Source: Undaria pinnatifida
Taxonomy: Eukaryota > Sar > Phaeophyceae > Laminariales > Alariaceae
Assembly: GCA_012845835.1 (NCBI GenBank)
Contig: JABAKD010000034.1
Coordinates: 1 to 64,000, forward strand
Length of the DNA stretch: 64,000 nucleotides
Direction: 5' to 3'
Position numbers and translations under genes: made by a program. How positions within the stretch are numbered: position 1 is the stretch's first letter; each line of letters opens with the position of its first letter. Positions 12,053 to 23,677 of this stretch are shown here, piece by piece. A model generated the notes under the pieces. The model was not told the DNA's origin and searched no databases. It saw only the letters and a list, made by a program, of their open reading frames with translations.

Positions 12053-12536
12053 CGAGAGTGTGTTTTCAAAATTGTAAGGGTTTCCATGGGAATTCACACG
12101 CGTTTTTTTCACGGCGCGTTCTTAAACTTTGCCTCGAATGGCGTATTTACGGAGGCTGGAAGGCAGCCTAGATGTAGGCGGTTATCTGAGGAGAGCCTGC
12201 TCTTCCTACAGGTACTGCTGTTGAAGTACTGCTGTTGTGTAGGAAGAGTTATGTATGTAGCAATTTGGAGCAAAATGAGCAAGGAAAACGAGCCACATCG
12301 GATCAGCCTCGTCACTTCCCTGCTCTCAACCATTGCTGCAGAGACACTAATAAAAGTTAATTTTCCTTGATCTTGAGCCACTGCTGTACCGACACCACGA
12401 ACATCAGCAACCAGTATACACATCAGCAACCAGTATACACATCAGCATCAACGAAGGAGTCAGCGATTACTCCATCTATCTCCTTTCAGCGGCGTCGTCG
12501 AGCAGTTCTGTGTCCTTCTAGGTTCATCGGGAAAAT
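12053..12536. other. Unique DNA right of copy B, with an inverted repeat
   Basis: This region contains a 10-bp perfect inverted repeat, TCTTCCTACA at 12201-12210 and its complement at 12238-12247, with CTG-rich DNA between. A 19-bp unit is repeated in tandem at about 12405-12443 (CAGCAACCAGTATACACAT). No gene is seen before the frame that starts at 12537. Confidence 0.5.
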
Positions 12537-13058
12537 ATGTCTTCTGCCAACAAAATGGGTAAGCAGAGTTTGGGGAAGGGGAGGGATGCTCATCGTCAGG
12601 GGTTAGACCTGTCCGTTAGCGTTCCTCGGACGAGGTCTCAATGTAGGGCGGCGCGTGCGCGGGCGCGCGACGCTGTCGGGCGTTCTCAGGGGGTTGACCC
12701 TGGTTCATCGGGTGGGAGTACCCGTGGTAGCCCGACTAAACCTACAGATAAAACGGTCGCTGGGGTTGAGGGCCGTGAGCTTTATCGTCGTCATGAACCG
12801 AGTAGCGCATCTGACCAAGAAGCCACGAGTAGCATGATGATACAAAATGATGTTTCACCGTCTAGTGCTGCCTCGTCGCCTACTCCTTCTCTTGCTCCGT
12901 CGGATACTGCTTTGAGTATGAGGATGTCGAATTTCTTCTTGAATCCGTTTCTCTCGTTTAGCGGCGCCCGGGAATCTGCCAACATTGGCAGGAAGGAAAA
13001 GCCTGCCGACACCAAAAACGCCTGTGTACCTACTCTACAGAACCAGATTTCAATTTGA
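12537..13058 (+). CDS. Ser/Pro/Arg-rich hypothetical protein (173 aa)
   Basis: The frame starts MSSANKMGKQSLGKG. It is basic in the first 70 residues, then Ser/Thr/Pro-rich, with a short hydrophobic FFLNPFLSF segment near residue 135. No domain is recognised. A TTTAG immediately before 12962 could be an intron acceptor. The frame that follows it reads RRPGICQHWQEGKAC, which resembles the first half of a CCCH zinc finger and is the same peptide encoded at the 3' end of the Ty3-like remnant near 21400. The reading beyond about residue 140 is therefore doubtful. It could be a host gene fragment or part of a retroelement. Confidence 0.3.
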   Translation: MSSANKMGKQSLGKGRDAHRQGLDLSVSVPRTRSQCRAARARARDAVGRSQGVDPGSSGGSTRGSPTKPTDKTVAGVEGRELYRRHEPSSASDQEATSSMMIQNDVSPSSAASSPTPSLAPSDTALSMRMSNFFLNPFLSFSGARESANIGRKEKPADTKNACVPTLQNQISI

Positions 13059-13075
13059 AAAGACCACGAAATACA
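12962..13075 (+). repeat. Segment repeated in inverted orientation at 21284-21400
   Basis: The stretch starting CGGCGCCCGGGAATCTGCC and running through CAGATTTCAATTTGAAAAG recurs on the opposite strand at 21284-21400 with a few changes. The two copies lie just outside the left and right sides of element copy C. Both can encode the CQHWQEGKAC peptide. Confidence 0.7.
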
Positions 13076-14079
13076 CCTGCCCGCACACTCTGCCCGCAGA
13101 GCTAACACACGTAGCAACACGTAGCAGCACGTAGCGGCGGACCCGCAGTGGTTAACCCCAAGATATCTACGGGGCTGAGAACCGCCAGCAGCATGGAGGC
13201 TGCTGCAAGTGCTGCTGCCAGTCTTGCGAGCGAGCTCGGCTTTTCCTTGCCGCCTTGCGAGACGGACGAAAGTCATGCACCGGTTACCTCCTCGCTAGGC
13301 ACGGCGTGGAGTGCAGTCTCGGATGAAAGACATGCACCCACGACCTCGCTAGGCTTGACGTGGATTAACGAGGAGCCTATGGTGGTGGATGACCAGGCAG
13401 CTCCTTACAACGACAACACAGCAGCAAAACGCAGATTCCCCGGCGCCGCTTATCAGAGGGCCGGCGGCACGATACTCTTAATAAAGTAGTACAGGACGTA
13501 AAAATGGCAAGCTGATGCTTCCAGAAAGACAAGAAATCCGGGAGCTCAAGGCAATGCAGATGACACCCTCCCAAATAAGAAACCCGCAGCCCCAGCCAGG
13601 ATTCCTGTTTCTCGCTATCGAATAAGTACCTGATACTTGTACAAGTAGGTGTAGTGCAGATAGATTATTCTAGGCACAATGCTGCTCATACCGCAATAGT
13701 ATTAATAGCAGAAATTAAATATTAATAGGAAAAAAAGGAAGAAACCGGAATAATTCTGGCCGAGGCTGAATTTCTTATTTGAGGCAGGGTGAGTTCTACA
13801 CACTATTTTCAGCACAGCGCCTCTCAATTATCTTCCTTTCCTGGTAAGGTACAAGTACTTGTATGAGCCTTGTTTTCCTATTCATATCCCCGGGCGTTTT
13901 TTTACATTTATATCGTGCACTATTGTGCACTACTACTACAAGTAGTGTAGTGCTGTATCCCATAATATGTACAACGGCAAGCATCACCAACCAGCCGCAA
14001 CAGAATGTTTTTTTCATGCGTTTGTGATACAAATGTTCACCTAGAGTATAAATACCAACACTTACCATTATATTATAAA

Positions 14080-14473
14080 AATTAAAATACACTCCAGCTG
14101 TGAGATCGAAGATTTCGTCGAAACTCATCTTTGCAAGCTGTGTGTGATACTCCGATCGCGCGCATTACGAGTTGTGTGTCCTCATTAAGGATATAGGTCG
14201 GCGACTCCCCTTACAACTACAGTGTAGCTATCAGGGTCAACAGGATGATTTTAGTCAGTCTGTGCGCGGACACTATAAAACCCGTTTCTGAGGGGGACAA
14301 AATCTGACAGCTGTGAAGGGAAAGGGGGGCCTGGTTTTGATCAAAAGCGAGCGGGTTTGGAGGGGGGCGAGGGGGGGGGGGGGAAGGGGCAATTTGTGCA
14401 TGTAAGCTATAAATCCTTCCGAGGGGATAAATCTGACGGTTTTGGCACCAGTGTATTATTGGGGGCGGGGGGG

Positions 14474-14509
<36 letters not shown>

Positions 14510-14682
14510 CTCAATATGTGCCTGGAAACTATACATCATTTCGAGGGGATAAATGTGACATTTTTGGAAATAATACATCAGTTTATCATGTATATCCTGG
14601 GGTAGGTCGTACAATCAGTGAGTAAAGAGAGGGTGGAGTGTTCGAGGGGGTTGGGATGGGTTGGGGGGGGAGGGTGGGGGGT

Positions 14683-14721
<39 letters not shown>

Positions 14722-14807
14722 AGGGCTTTAGGTGAGGGGTTTGTTATACGTGTGGTGCTAGGTCTAGGCGAAGGTGCGGGTGATGGGGAAGAAGGGGGCG
14801 TTCGAGG

Positions 14808-14843
<36 letters not shown>

Positions 14844-15650
14844 AACACAGCGGCATGGATGGCTCTCGAAAGATAATGAGGTGATATCCTGTGCGTGAAG
14901 TGTTTATTAATGTGGCGGATTTCGATATTTGGTGGGGCGTTTGAGTAAGGGAGAGCAAGAGGGGGGGGGGGGGGAGATTTTTTAGGAGGTTTAGGTCACA
15001 AATAATATTCAAATACACTTCGGATGTGAGATCAAAGATATGTATCAGCTTGTTATACGCGTGGTGCTAGGTCTAGGCGATCGTGCAGGTGGTCGGGAAA
15101 GAGGGGGCGTTGGAGGGGGGGGGGGGAGGGGGGGGGAAACACAGCCGCATGGATGGCTCTCGAAAGATAATGAGGTGATATCCTGTGCGTGAAGTGTTTA
15201 TTAATGTGGCGGATTTCGATATTTGGTGGGGCGTTTGAGTAAGGGAGAGCAAGAGGGGGGGGGGGGGGGGGGGGGGGGGGGATTTTTAGGAGGTTTAGGT
15301 CACAAATAATATTCAAATACACTTCGGCTGTGAGATCAAAGATATGTAGCATCTTGTTAGACGCGTGGTGCTAGGTCTAGGCGATCGTGTAGGTGGTCGG
15401 AAAAGAGGGGGCGTTGGAGTGGGGGGGGGAGGGGAGTTGGGGGGAAAAATACGTCATGGATGGTCAGAAAGATAATGACGTGATATCAACTGCGTATAGG
15501 TGTTTATTACCATTATATAGTGGACAAAAAATAGGACACCTCCCAATATAAAATCACCCATATAGTATATTACGAGTACCAACAACGCAGCTTGCAAAGA
15601 AGAGTATTGACCTGAAATCCGTCGAACTCACGGCTGACGTCCTTGAAAAT
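14080..15650. mobile_element. Nested poly-G-bearing element inside copy C
   Basis: Copy B lacks this DNA: its sequence at about 5820 (TATTATGTTGCCGTTGC) is the empty site. Both boundaries carry TTATAAAA, an 8-bp candidate target duplication, although related sequence occurs at ends of other family members, so part of it may be terminal sequence. The ends are imperfect inverted repeats of about 60 bp built on the dispersed CTTTGCAAGCTG module (14090-14145 forward, 15584-15643 reverse). The interior holds G-runs and tandem units and no coding potential beyond them. Confidence 0.65.
14741..15440. repeat. Tandem units of about 305 bp with long poly-G tracts
   Basis: Units begin with TTGTTA(T/G)ACG(C/T)GTGGTGCTAGG at about 14741, 15050 and 15353. 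Each contains a G-run of variable length, a TGGATGG(C)TCTCGAAAGATAATG block and a TTAATGTGGCGGATTTCGA block, then a second G-run. Further G-runs lie at about 14471-14506 and 14680-14720. Related C-rich sequence on the other strand is at about 46050-46860. The long G-runs could form quadruplexes and their lengths may be unreliable. Confidence 0.7.
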
Positions 15651-16562
15651 TAGTTATAAAATGTTGTCGTTGCTATACAACGCGTTTCGTTGTGCGTTGA
15701 ACTCCTTGGTGTGTATCGAATGGATGAAGTAGGGCTTTCGGTGACAATATTCGACTGGGAAGCGATGCGGGTGGTTCCGCCAAAATAGACGACACGAACA
15801 CCACAAATAACAGGACCGACGTAACTCTAGTTCATCCAAATGATTGGCGATGCTTCTGAAAAATTATTTTTCCGATACAGACACTTTTGTGTGGTGTATG
15901 TCTTGGCACTGAATCGTTCTTGCCGACCGGCGACACCCAGCACCCCCATCATGCTAGGCGAAGGAAGAGAAATATCAGGGGGGTGGGGAATAGCTACGAG
16001 TAGGGACCAGGTAACCCCCCCCCCCCCCCTTCTTCTTTCCCTCTCCCCAGGGATGGATAAAAAGGAAAACATGGGAAAGGGAAAACTAAGCAAAAAGGGA
16101 CCACAATTTTGTCGACAACGGTGGTAGTATCGCTGTTGCCCCTCCCCCAGAGATGAAACAGACAATCAAACCCAGAGCCACACAAAACGAAACGGCCGGC
16201 TCGCAAGCGAAGCAAAAACATAAACTCGTACGATATTTATTCTTTGTGAATTAACAAAAGGCAAACTTGGCCAGACACTGCAGACGCTAACCTACCACAC
16301 CAAGATGGGCCCGAGTGCACTTTTCACATTCACACCATGACCACCACCGCTTCCCGTCTGATCTAGTTTTTCCCAGTTCTGCAGGCCTTGGGCCGGTGCT
16401 TTTCTGGCGGCACAGTGCGTTGGAGCCGCCCCTCCCTCCCACGCGGGGCAGGGTGAGCCTCCTGGTACGCGCCTTCTTGCCGACTGTGGCCGCGATGAAA
16501 GAAAATCTGAGGGCCCCGGAATGGGCCCTTGGGCTTCTTGGGCGTCTGTTGGCGGCGCCAAA

Positions 16563-19500
16563 CTACCCTGCCTCATCCCCGCCGCCGCCAAAATCGAACG
16601 TCTTTGCAGTTGACGCCGACACGCCTGCACCTGCCGCTGCGCCCCCCCCTTCGCTGCCGCCACGAACGCCAACAATACCTGCCCCATACCAACTCCGCGA
16701 AACAGCAGGGGAAACAGCGCTACCGACAACACCCGCAATCATCGCGCCCCCGTCAGCTTCCTGCAACCTAGCACGCAATGCAGTATGTCGTTGACAAATA
16801 GAGATCATCGTATTCCTAAGGTTGGCGTGCCCTTTGATTTGATCATAGCGATTCTGAAGTTGTTGGGAGGTCGACAAGATCAACCGGCCCCTCACCCCGA
16901 GCATCAGGTCCCCACAATCTCTGAGAAAGGTCGCCTCTTCCACCAGTGTCTGCCACGTCGAGAGCAGAGACCCACCCAGGAAACATCGGGCTATCCGGTG
17001 ACCAGCTGGCCGTGTCGCTTTAGATAATCTCAAACTCAAACTGTTCGTAGCACGCTCCAATCTACTTCGGCAGTTCGCGGTTCTTCGCAGCCATCTAAAT
17101 GTCCCAGCGATAATTGAACTCCAGCAGATCGAGTGGGTCCAGCGCAGGAGAAGCGCAATAGTAGCCTGCGGAGGTAACGATGAAAACCCTTGAAAAAAGG
17201 ACACAGTTACAGCAGGCGGAAAACATATTGGACAGGTGTACGTCAGGTCCATCATAACACGAATTACCTGGTTGACCACCAAGCCGAAGAAAAAACTCAA
17301 CATGTTACAAACACTGCAACAAACGAAACCGTGCGGTATACTTGACGGCAAATACTATGAGCATCGGGTTACGCCGTGAGGCCAACGTTATGGGTGGAAA
17401 TGGTTGCTGTACCTGCTAGTGATGGGAAAGCCACGCAAAACACACACACCAAGCCCTGTACTGCTGGAATATCTGACACAGCGACGAGTGGTGATCCCCG
17501 CTTTACTTTTCCCTGTTGCGTAGTACAGCGGCACGCTGTCAGGCTTGCTTAGACAACCAGCTTCGATGTGCTTGCGGAGAAGCTTCACGACTTCCAGTGC
17601 TTTCGGGCGCAGGAGAATTTATCCCGATTTCGCATCGATCACGTCGCAGAACCGATCAATCACTGAATCAAAGCGAGTCAACAATCGTGTACGCTCGGGC
17701 GCCAACCGCCGACAATTCCGCAAGAAACACAGTTCATCTCTATCTCTGTCTACTCTGCTACCTATTCCGACGGCATTTTTGCGCTTGAAGAGCACTTTCT
17801 ATCTGCAGTTGGAAGCAAGATCGGCAGGAGCGTAATGGTCACGACACATGACCCAGTACAGGCATTGTTTTCGACGACAGCTAAAGTCTCTCCGTTATCA
17901 CTGATCCGAACAACGACACAAGTGACGTCAGAACCAATTGCCTCCTTGATGTCTTCCAGATTAACGATATAGCAAGCATCTCTCAACCAAGCCATGGAGG
18001 GCTTGAAGGCGCCGTGACTCTTCTTCACCAGGCGCGAGATACGTGGAAGCGCGTGGAAGGTATCCAGGCGATCCTTGAGCATGTTTGGGCCACCCCCCTG
18101 ATGCAGTTGGGTAACAACCAACATGAATTGAGAACACTCGAACAGAAGAAAATCGTATACAAAGCGCACGGTGACGCCGAGCAGATTTCAAAAACAAACA
18201 ACACATATTTGCCACCTCTGCAGCACTCACGTCGTCCTGGTAAACATTGCCACCGATCTCGTCTCCGCCTCTTAGGTCGCAAGCGCGGTCGTGACCAGCA
18301 TCAAAGTCATACCCGTCGCCACCGTCCTTTTCGCCCTCGTCCGAGTCCGTATTATCTAGAAAAAAAAACACAACGAAAAAGTTTGGTTTGTTGGGCGAAT
18401 ACAAACGTCAGCAAGATAATGAGGAACGCCAATGCGGGCAGGGCGTCAGACAACTCAGCTAATTTTTTTCCAAGGACGGTGTAAGGCCTTACCTAGCGCG
18501 CCCACCACGTGGCAAGGTGCTTCGGTGGCGAACAAGTCGGGGTCATCGTTGTAAGCAGCACTTGCATTCGGGTTTGGCGACGGTGCTGGTGTCGCAGGGG
18601 GGGTGTCCAATCGGCCGCAAGGCGAACATGGGTAGCGTCCCACAGAACAAGCCTGTCACCCCCGCCGCCGCAGATTTCCTTCATCGTCACACGACCGACA
18701 CCCGCGGAGGAAGGTGCCTCCTTGTGTGCTGCGTACGTAGCAGGCTTGACCGCGTCGCTCACTTTGACTACGACGTTCTTCTGGCCGCCAGATTGACGTC
18801 ATCGAGGACGCCACCGAAGCAAAGATCCAGCGGTAGTCTCATGGCCCTGTAAGTTCCCAACGCCAACACAACTGGCATGGTTGTTGCAGTGGAGTCGCAC
18901 CTAGAGTTCCATCGCAACATAGACCAGGTTTGGGGGGTGATACCAGGTTTAGTCGCTTGTGATGTGGATGTGCCGTGCATGTTGTTGGTTTAGATGATGC
19001 GAGAAATAAGGTCTCGATGAATGTGGTACAGAACATCCCAATCGCATCTGTGTTCCCGGCGGCAAAATGGTCGGAACCGGGCCGCGCATGGGATCCTTCA
19101 ATGCCTCGATCTCCTCGTAAACGAGAACGGACGCGTAATCATCCAAGCAGGCATACTCTACCCGTGACGGCACCGTAAGGATTTTAAAATGCAGGCATCA
19201 TTAACATTCCACATACCAGCAGATTCAAGAGCATGGCGCCAACAATCAAGCTGGTAACAAGAAACGTTCGATAACCTACAACGAGCGTGAATAGGACACG
19301 CGCACAGCTAACTAGAGTAGTATCACCAGTTGGGCGTTGAGGGGAGAACTCCGGCGAGACAAGGGGAAGATCGGGTCTGTGGGCACCTCTTTCCCAACCA
19401 AACTAGACACTATACCCGCCAGCGAAAGAGATGGCGTCTGCACCCAACAAGCTTTCGCGTGAGTCAGCGCGCCCACAGTGTTCGCGGCTTGGACCTCATC

Positions 19501-19665
19501 CAAATACGTCGCGTCTGACTTGGTGTTGACGCCAAGTCTACCATCATGTCCTGGTACCAAATCACGCTGGTTTTTCACCTTTGGAAACGCAAGCGAGAAT
19601 TTTCGATTTGAATACGCCTTGTGCCAGCTGCGAACTGCCGAACCAAGAAAACACGACTGCCGCAA
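16563..19665 (-). pseudogene. Exonuclease-like gene, copy C (decayed)
   Basis: This is the diverged counterpart of 6974-10295. The motif III exon (about 19173-19045) reads VEYACLDDYAS and is intact. The preceding exon has lost the LGKELP block seen in copy B. The DTFHALPRISR...HGAF...LRDA exon (about 18110-17950) is kept. The RCVRG position reads RCVRY. In the last exon there is an in-frame stop near 17065 and a deletion of about 310 bp near 16870 that removes the middle of the domain. Conservation of several exon peptides against background decay indicates these were once translated. Confidence 0.6.
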
Positions 19666-20257
19666 TTGTACCAGGTGCCAGTTATCATGTACCAGTCATC
19701 ATATGCTCAGAGCTATACATCACGTGTACGAGTGTAGAAGCTACGACAGCAAACAAGCTTCAGCAGAAGTAATAGTTTCAAAACAGATGGCGTAATTAGC
19801 CAGGCTGTTATTTACACAAAAATAAGAAACTCGGGATACTTTGTACTGAAGTTAATGTACAATAAGGTAGAGTGCACCCTCTACCAATAAGAAAGCCAGC
19901 CTAGGTCGCTATTTTATGTGCCTGGTATCTTTTAGGTGTCCTGTACTACTGCATCTGGTATCTGGCATGCGATTAATCAGAGGCCAGGTATGGTATTTAC
20001 TTCCTACCAGGTACCAGGTATCGCATGCTCAGAGCTATGATACCTGGTACCAAGTAGATTCGCGTACAACCAGCAGCGCACAAGCAGCAAGAGCAGTAGC
20101 CTACAATGACCTGGTACGACTCGTACCTCGTATCAAAATAACATTGCCGAAGACAAACTGCTGGTGTACAGCAGTACAGAACACGAAAAAATAAACCTGG
20201 TAGTAAGAAAGCCAGGGTGATATTTAGCTCCCGGAGTAAGAACCTCTGGAGTCAATA

Positions 20258-20325
20258 TACCAAAGTTTATGTGACCACGGACTCTAGATTTTTGACAAGA
20301 GTTAATGTGAGAAAAAAAAACAACA
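20258..20325. repeat. Small insertion in copy C, related to 48444-48475
   Basis: Relative to copy B, copy C gains a stretch with TGTGACCACGGACT, GAGTTAATGTGAG and an A-run. The same words occur in reverse at about 48444-48475. This is probably a short dispersed repeat; its ends are not resolved. Confidence 0.35.
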
Positions 20326-20752
20326 TACTGAAGTTACCTGTAAGAACAAACCCTCTGCCAAATACGAAAGCCAACCTACTGCTGTAGGTCAGTATTTCCG
20401 TGCCTTACGATATACAGCGGTACTACAGCAGTACAAGACACCTACCTGTAATATTAAAGGTGCAGTAATAAAAAAGCCAAGTTGATTTTCAGGAAAAAAA
20501 GAAGCTCGGGAGCTGTTATACTGAAGTCAGTGTAGAACGTACCCCCTCATAAATAAGAAAGCCAGCTTACCGCAGGTACCAGGTAAGTATGTTTCTTATC
20601 TGGTGTCCTGTAGTCTATTGCTTTAGCTTTACCATGGTACCAGATACTGCAGTGTAAGATTCGTCCGTACAGCAGCAGGTAACAAACAGAAGTCTACGAA
20701 AGAACCACTCACATCCGGCCTTGTGTAGCGTAGGTAGAGGGCTGTAAGGAAA

Positions 20753-21022
20753 CTACCCCACCCGCTTGCTTTCCCTCTTGACGTGCTGGCTTTGACAGAA
20801 TAGTAGTGCTCGTGATGTCGATGAGTGCCCTGCTGTCAAAGTAGATGAAGTTGCACTTTGTTGTGGTTCGCTCTCCCGAGCGGATCCATCACCGCTGCCT
20901 CCACCGTTACTTCCATCGCTACCTCCACCGTCACGATCTCCGCCGGTGCTGCTTCCAATGCCCCCACCGCTGCCTCCGCCATCAATACCCACCTCGTCGC
21001 ATCGACAGATGGCAGGCTCCAA
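20753..21022 (-). CDS. Gly/Ser-rich short frame, copy C (possible first exon)
   Basis: This diverged version of 11354-11641 keeps the MEPA(M/I)CRCDEVG start, the GGSDG repeats and the stop despite many base changes and a short in-frame loss near the C terminus. Frame retention between diverged copies is mild evidence for coding use. Confidence 0.3.
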   Translation of the reverse strand: MEPAICRCDEVGIDGGGSGGGIGSSTGGDRDGGGSDGSNGGGSGDGSARESEPQQSATSSTLTAGHSSTSRALLFCQSQHVKRESKRVG

Positions 21023-21283
21023 GAAACGAAACTAGTCACACTTCGTACAACTGCTGCTACAGGGAGGCAGGCTCCTTGGCTCGGGACCACGGAAACGAGC
21101 CCGGTGGTCGTAGGCTAGGAGAGCCGCAATTAGACATACCAAAGCGTACATAGCCGCCACACCAGCATGGTGCTGGGGAGCCGGCTGTGATGTCGGTTGT
21201 CTGGTGTCTGCGCTGCGCGCGGTCCCGCTTGCAGTCTCTATTCTTACAAAAAAATCCCCAGGTTTAGACTAGACGCCGTGCCG

Positions 21284-21400
21284 TACTTCGTGGGTCTTTT
21301 TCAAATTGAAATCTGGTTCTGTAGAGTAGGTGTACAGGCGTTTTTGGTGTTGGCAGGCTTTTCCTTCCTGCCAATGTTGGCAGATTCCCGGGCGCCGCTC
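21284..21400 (-). repeat. Inverted partner of 12962-13075
   Basis: See the 12962-13075 entry. On the minus strand this segment joins the 3' end of the Ty3-like frame in phase, after the KHVLNE residues. Confidence 0.7.
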
Positions 21401-21410
21401 GTTTAGCACA

Positions 21411-22090
21411 TGTTTACCCCCTCCAGATATGGTACTGCTGTGATCATCGTATACCCAGACCCATCCTCCTACTTCAAACTTGGGGCGCTTTGTTATTAGC
21501 TCTTCAAGGTTCTCATTAGTAGCGTCATGTCTAGCCTTGGTAAGACGGTCTTCCTCCTTTACTAGTTGGTAAGCCTTAATTTGTCTCTCTCATGAGTTCC
21601 AGGTATTCCAATTGGTCTTGTTTCAGACCTTGATGACCTCTTACCCCTCGCCCTTCCAAAATAGTCATTGGCAACCTCGGATATCTCCCTATGTGCACTT
21701 CGTTGGGAGCTAGACCCGTACCTCTACTAACATTGTTGTTGTGTGCAGCTACTGCGTGCATCAACATATCATCCCAGTTCTTTTGATCGTCTGCAATTAA
21801 ATATGACAGCAACTGACAAAGGGTATGGTTCAACCTCTCAACCATTCCGTTTGTTTGTGGATGATAGGAGCTAGCAAACTTCTTGACAGCTCCCCATGTC
21901 TGGTTAACCGCAGTACTTACTTGTGAAATAAACTCTGTACCTCGATCTGATAAAAAGGTGTGTGGGCACCCCCATCTCGGTATGTAGTCATCCACTATTC
22001 GGGCAGCACAACCTCGAGCTGCTTTCTCTTCCTTCGTCATGGCATACCCTTCTGCGTGTCTACTGAATAAATCTACAATCAATAGACTTA
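21411..22090 (-). pseudogene. Ty3 integrase core (second half) and C-terminal region
   Basis: The frame reads IVDLFSRH, then SDRGTEFIS (second catalytic Asp), then HPQTNGMVERLN (catalytic Glu), the usual spacing of a DDE integrase. After a stop at about 21576, a second frame continues to about 21411 with PKFEVGGWVWVYD, the SH3-like region seen after Ty3 integrase cores. The first catalytic Asp lies on the far side of the nested insertion, near 22800. Confidence 0.8.
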
Positions 22091-22093
22091 CTT

Positions 22094-22767
22094 AATTTTG
22101 TCTTTCTCAGGGATTGCCCATCCCTGGCCTCTCAGAGCTCCAACTTCCATATTACTTGCGGAACCTTTCCAGCTTTTCTTTGCTTTCCAGCTTCGTTCGA
22201 AATACGAAACGCCATCAGTACATACCGGTACTACTACACCAGGTTTGTACATACCATCAGCTACTATACGCTGTTGGATCACATGCACGCCCAGCTCAGA
22301 TCAGTCCGGCTATATATAGCCCGGCAGCGCAGCGTAGCGCCGTGCGGAGCCGTGCGGTGCGGTGCCGTGCCCCTTCGCTGCGGTGCTGTGTCGCTGCGCT
22401 GTGTGCTTTCTTTCGAAAATAGAACAGTACCGGGTATAATGCGTGTTGTGTACGGAGTACCACTTTTCCTCTTTTTTCTTTTTCTACATGTATTTGATCT
22501 TTCACGGCCCCCTGTTTTTTCCCCCACGCAAGTTACCCCCATATTGCCGATCAGACACCGGTAATAAAAGCACACAGCACAGCTGAGCACAACAGGGCAA
22601 TTTGCTCTGCAGAAGCAGCTTTGGCATTACCAAATCGCTGTTCGCACCACATCATGGGCCTCTTCTTTCTGCCCCCTTTACGTACCTGGTATGTTTTTAG
22701 TTGCATTCTTCCTTGCCTTGCGCGAGCGTAGCGGGCGGCGTCAGCCGCCCGCGGAGCGGAGCCCTTG
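22094..22767. mobile_element. 0.67-kb repeat element inserted in the integrase core
   Basis: This element separates the NTYVL part of the integrase (22768 upward) from the IVDLFS part (below 22090). Most of it (about 22210-22765) recurs at 28645-29222. It has a TATATATA box-like run at 22310, a CGCAGCG/GTGCGG-rich block, a Y-rich block, and near its right end a perfect 9-bp-stem hairpin (GCGGGCGGC/GCCGCCCGC). No coding frame and no clear terminal repeats. The segment 22094-22210 is not shared with the other copy. Confidence 0.65.
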
Positions 22768-23666
22768 TAACACATACGTATTGCCTCGCTCCGTCTCTGG
22801 CAATGGTCCTAATAAATCAAAAGAAATCATCTGTCCTGGGCGAGTAGGAAGTGGTAAGGAAACCAATGGCCAGCGAATGGTGTTGCGTGCCGTTTTTCTC
22901 GCTTGACACGTGTAACATCTCCGTATCCACCACTTTACACTACTATCCGCCATACCAATCCATCAATAATACCTTTGCAACATGTTCAAGGTCACCTTCT
23001 CGCCCAAATGTACTGCGTATTTGTGAGTACAATCCATAACCCATGGTCTCAGCAACAGCAGCACTTAGGTTCTCACAGGCTCGTCTCCCAACAATCGCTC
23101 AAATCGTCCAGGATTCCTGTCATCATGATGGGCAGGTTCCGGTGTTAAACGTTGTACTAAAAGTTTGCGTGTATCTGAAAGTTCTTTTAGCTTCCCTTGT
23201 GAGACCAACCTCTTAATTTCCGATACTTCTACTGTATCAGGTATAGTTTCTTCCGTGATCTCTCCCACAGGAGCACCTGAGTGCAAGGACTCAATAGCGA
23301 TTCTTGCGGATTCGTCTTTCATTTGTGCTTCAGCCCATTCACTTGCCGTCTTTTCACACAATTTTTCACCGAACTCCCGCGCTTCTATATGCTGTCAATT
23401 TCTTCTTCCGGAAGCTCTTCATTATTATCCGTAGGATCGGGATTACCCACTACTCCGGCACTACCTCCTTCATCCTCAGGGTTAATCACCGATATAGTTT
23501 GTTTCCCAACCAAACCTAATAAAGATCTTCCTTCTTCGGTTATAGGACAAGCATGTAATACCAGCCCTGGCTCCCATTGTCCACTAATTACTGGCGTAGG
23601 TCGCACTAATGGTGTCTCATCTGGTATAGAGAATCTACGATTTGGTTCTACTATTTTGAACAGTCT
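22768..23666 (-). pseudogene. Ty3 integrase zinc-binding region and RNaseH-integrase linker
   Basis: The linker spans about 23666-23065 in two frames, with a shift near 23385. It is acidic in the middle and ends shortly before a stop. The integrase N-terminal part follows: WW..RCYTCQARK (the CC half of the HHCC zinc finger) and then FDLLGPLP, which holds the first catalytic Asp, at about 22953-22768. Confidence 0.7.
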
Positions 23667-23677
23667 TCTCGCACGTT

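Larger units (their letters stand above)
13449..21288 (-). mobile_element. Copy C of the repeated element (diverged, with nested insertion)
   Basis: This copy is homologous to copy B along its length, with many substitutions and small gaps. The left end, CTTATCAGAGGGCCGGCGGC, equals 5298; the right end breaks down near 21288 after a diverged CGCCGTGCC. Differences from B include a 1.57-kb insertion (about 14080-15650), a deletion of about 310 bp inside the last exon near 16870, and a gain of about 70 bp near 20260-20325. Copy C is clearly older than the A/B pair. Confidence 0.75.

Noticed and set aside
14090-14150. Hammerhead-like words (GATGAG, CGAAAC order) in the dispersed module
   Set aside because: The CTGA core and a proper GAAA/cleavage-site layout are missing in all variants, so no ribozyme is claimed.
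14357-15352. Gly-rich (plus) and Pro-rich (minus) frames
   Set aside because: Translations of poly-G/poly-C tracts.
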